From NCBI GenBank assembly GCA_016199025.1, contig JACQHM010000130.1:1-6878 (forward strand): a stretch of DNA of 6,878 nt. The letters run 5' to 3'. The number at the start of each line of letters is the position of its first letter. Position 1 is the first letter of the stretch. Both the position numbers and the translations under genes were made by a program. Origin of the DNA: Candidatus Methylomirabilota bacterium. GTDB lineage: Bacteria; Methylomirabilota; Methylomirabilia; Methylomirabilales; JACQHM01. The notes under the pieces were generated by a model, which did no database searches, had not been told where the DNA came from, and saw nothing but the letters and a program-made list of their open reading frames with translations. Positions 6,028 to 6,878 of the stretch are shown here, one piece after another.

Positions 6028-6858
6028 GTGGACGGACGGAGAAGGGCGAGGCTGAAGCGGTTACTAGACGGCTTCTACCGGCGCCTCGACTCGGGCGCCC
6101 TCGTCTTCGACCCTCTCCAGTTCCCCCACCGCTTAAACAGCCCCGACGACCGCGAGATCGCCGCCTTCCTGGCCGCCTCGCTTGCCTACGGCCACGGGAA
6201 GATCATCAACCAGCACGTGGCCGATGTCTTGAACCGGATGGGCAACTCCCCTTTCCGCTTTGTCCTCGCCTTCGATCCGAAGAAGGACACCAGCCGCTTT
6301 GACGGCTTCGTTCACCGGTTCAACTCAGGGAGGGATCTGGCTGTCCTCTGTTATCTTCTGAAGCAGGTCCTGAGAGCCTACGGTTCGCTTAAGGCCTCCT
6401 TCCTTACAGGCTACGATCCGGATGACCAGGACATCGGAAGGGCCTTGACCTGCCTTGTCGAGGGCCTGCTACGCTTGGACGTCTCCCCCTTCTACGCTGA
6501 AGGTATCCTCCCTCAAAAGGCGGGGGTCCGCTTCTTCCTTCCTTCCCCTCGGGATGGAAGCGCCTGCAAGCGCTTGAACCTCTTCCTCCGGTGGATGGTC
6601 AGGAAGGATTATCTCGACTTAGGGCTTTGGCCGGAGGTTACACCTTCGAAGCTCGTCATGCCGGTGGACGTCCACGTCTCTCGCATCTCGCAGAGGCTTG
6701 GCCTGACCCACTTGAAGAGCCCCTGCTGGCGGATGGCAGAGGAGATTACCCGGAACTTAAAGGCCCTGGATCCCGAGGACCCCGTCAAGTACGACTTCGC
6801 CCTCTCGCACCCCGTGTTGCTCAAAGAGGGGCAGGGCCTCCTCTCCTCATGTCCGTGA
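6028..6858 (+). CDS. TIGR02757/DUF2400 family protein of unknown function
   Basis: Product of 276 aa from the GTG at 6028. Family-typical blocks are FDPLQFPHRLNSPDDREIAAF (about 27-47), AAFLAASLAYG (45-55), SACKRLNLFLRWMVRKD (178-194), DLGLW (197-201), KLVMPVDVHVSRISQRLGL (208-226) and DPEDPVKYDFAL (248-259). The VDVHV segment (213-217) resembles the VDTHV region with the catalytic Asp in endonuclease III-like HhH-GPD glycosylases. That relation is an inference: I see no clear Leu-Pro-Gly-Val-Gly hairpin. GTG 6028 has AGGGGG 10 nt upstream; a GTG at 6019 in the same frame is the alternative, with its Shine-Dalgarno too close. The open frame continues back to 5860 inside the JAMM gene, but that part is out-of-frame noise. 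Last gene of the unit in this window. Confidence 0.88.
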   Translation: MDGRRRARLKRLLDGFYRRLDSGALVFDPLQFPHRLNSPDDREIAAFLAASLAYGHGKIINQHVADVLNRMGNSPFRFVLAFDPKKDTSRFDGFVHRFNSGRDLAVLCYLLKQVLRAYGSLKASFLTGYDPDDQDIGRALTCLVEGLLRLDVSPFYAEGILPQKAGVRFFLPSPRDGSACKRLNLFLRWMVRKDYLDLGLWPEVTPSKLVMPVDVHVSRISQRLGLTHLKSPCWRMAEEITRNLKALDPEDPVKYDFALSHPVLLKEGQGLLSSCP

Positions 6859-6862
6859 TCGG

Positions 6863-6878
6863 GCGGGGCAAGCCCCGC
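6863..6878 (+). terminator. Possible terminator hairpin after the DUF2400 gene, cut by window end
   Basis: GCGGGG and CCCCGC form a 6-bp GC-only stem around the loop CAAG, starting 5 nt after the stop codon. The window ends with the stem, so the presence of a T-tract, which would decide between terminator and plain hairpin, cannot be seen. Confidence 0.5.

Overview
This is a roughly 60% GC bacterial chromosomal window with two divergent transcription units separated by a 332-bp intergenic region. The left unit, read on the minus strand, is ileS, then lspA, then an RluD-type pseudouridine synthase gene that runs off the left edge. The right unit, read on the plus strand, has four tightly packed genes. 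They encode a helical-repeat protein of unknown function, a short MGMT-family protein with an intact active-site cysteine, a stand-alone JAMM/MPN+ metalloprotease-like protein, and a TIGR02757/DUF2400 protein. A hairpin at the right edge may end this unit.

The ileS-lspA-rluD order and the protein types suggest a Gram-negative, Desulfobacterota (deltaproteobacterial)-like or related GC-rich lineage. This taxonomic guess is low confidence; no rRNA or marker phylogeny was available. There are no mobile elements, tRNAs, rRNAs or CRISPR arrays.

The left unit is housekeeping. It covers isoleucyl-tRNA charging, removal of lipoprotein signal peptides at the inner membrane, and rRNA uridine modification. 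A clear sigma70-type promoter (TTGACA, 17-bp spacer, TACCGT) and a good Shine-Dalgarno fix the ileS start at 4004. Only about 25 nt of leader remain, so there is no room for a T-box.

The intergenic region also holds a strong plus-strand terminator-like hairpin (4154-4200) with no obvious gene in front of it. Next to it is a second promoter (TTGTCT, 17-bp spacer, TATATT) for the plus-strand unit, followed by a leader of about 100 nt in which a run of C can pair with either of two runs of G.

The plus-strand unit is the less understood part. The MGMT-like protein has all the expected DNA-repair residues but lacks the usual N-terminal domain. The DUF2400 protein carries a VDVHV segment resembling the catalytic-Asp region of endonuclease III-like glycosylases. 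Between them sits a JAMM protein with a complete set of metal ligands but an unusually long ligand spacing. Their near-zero intergenic distances suggest co-expression. A link to DNA or nucleotide damage handling is an inference only.
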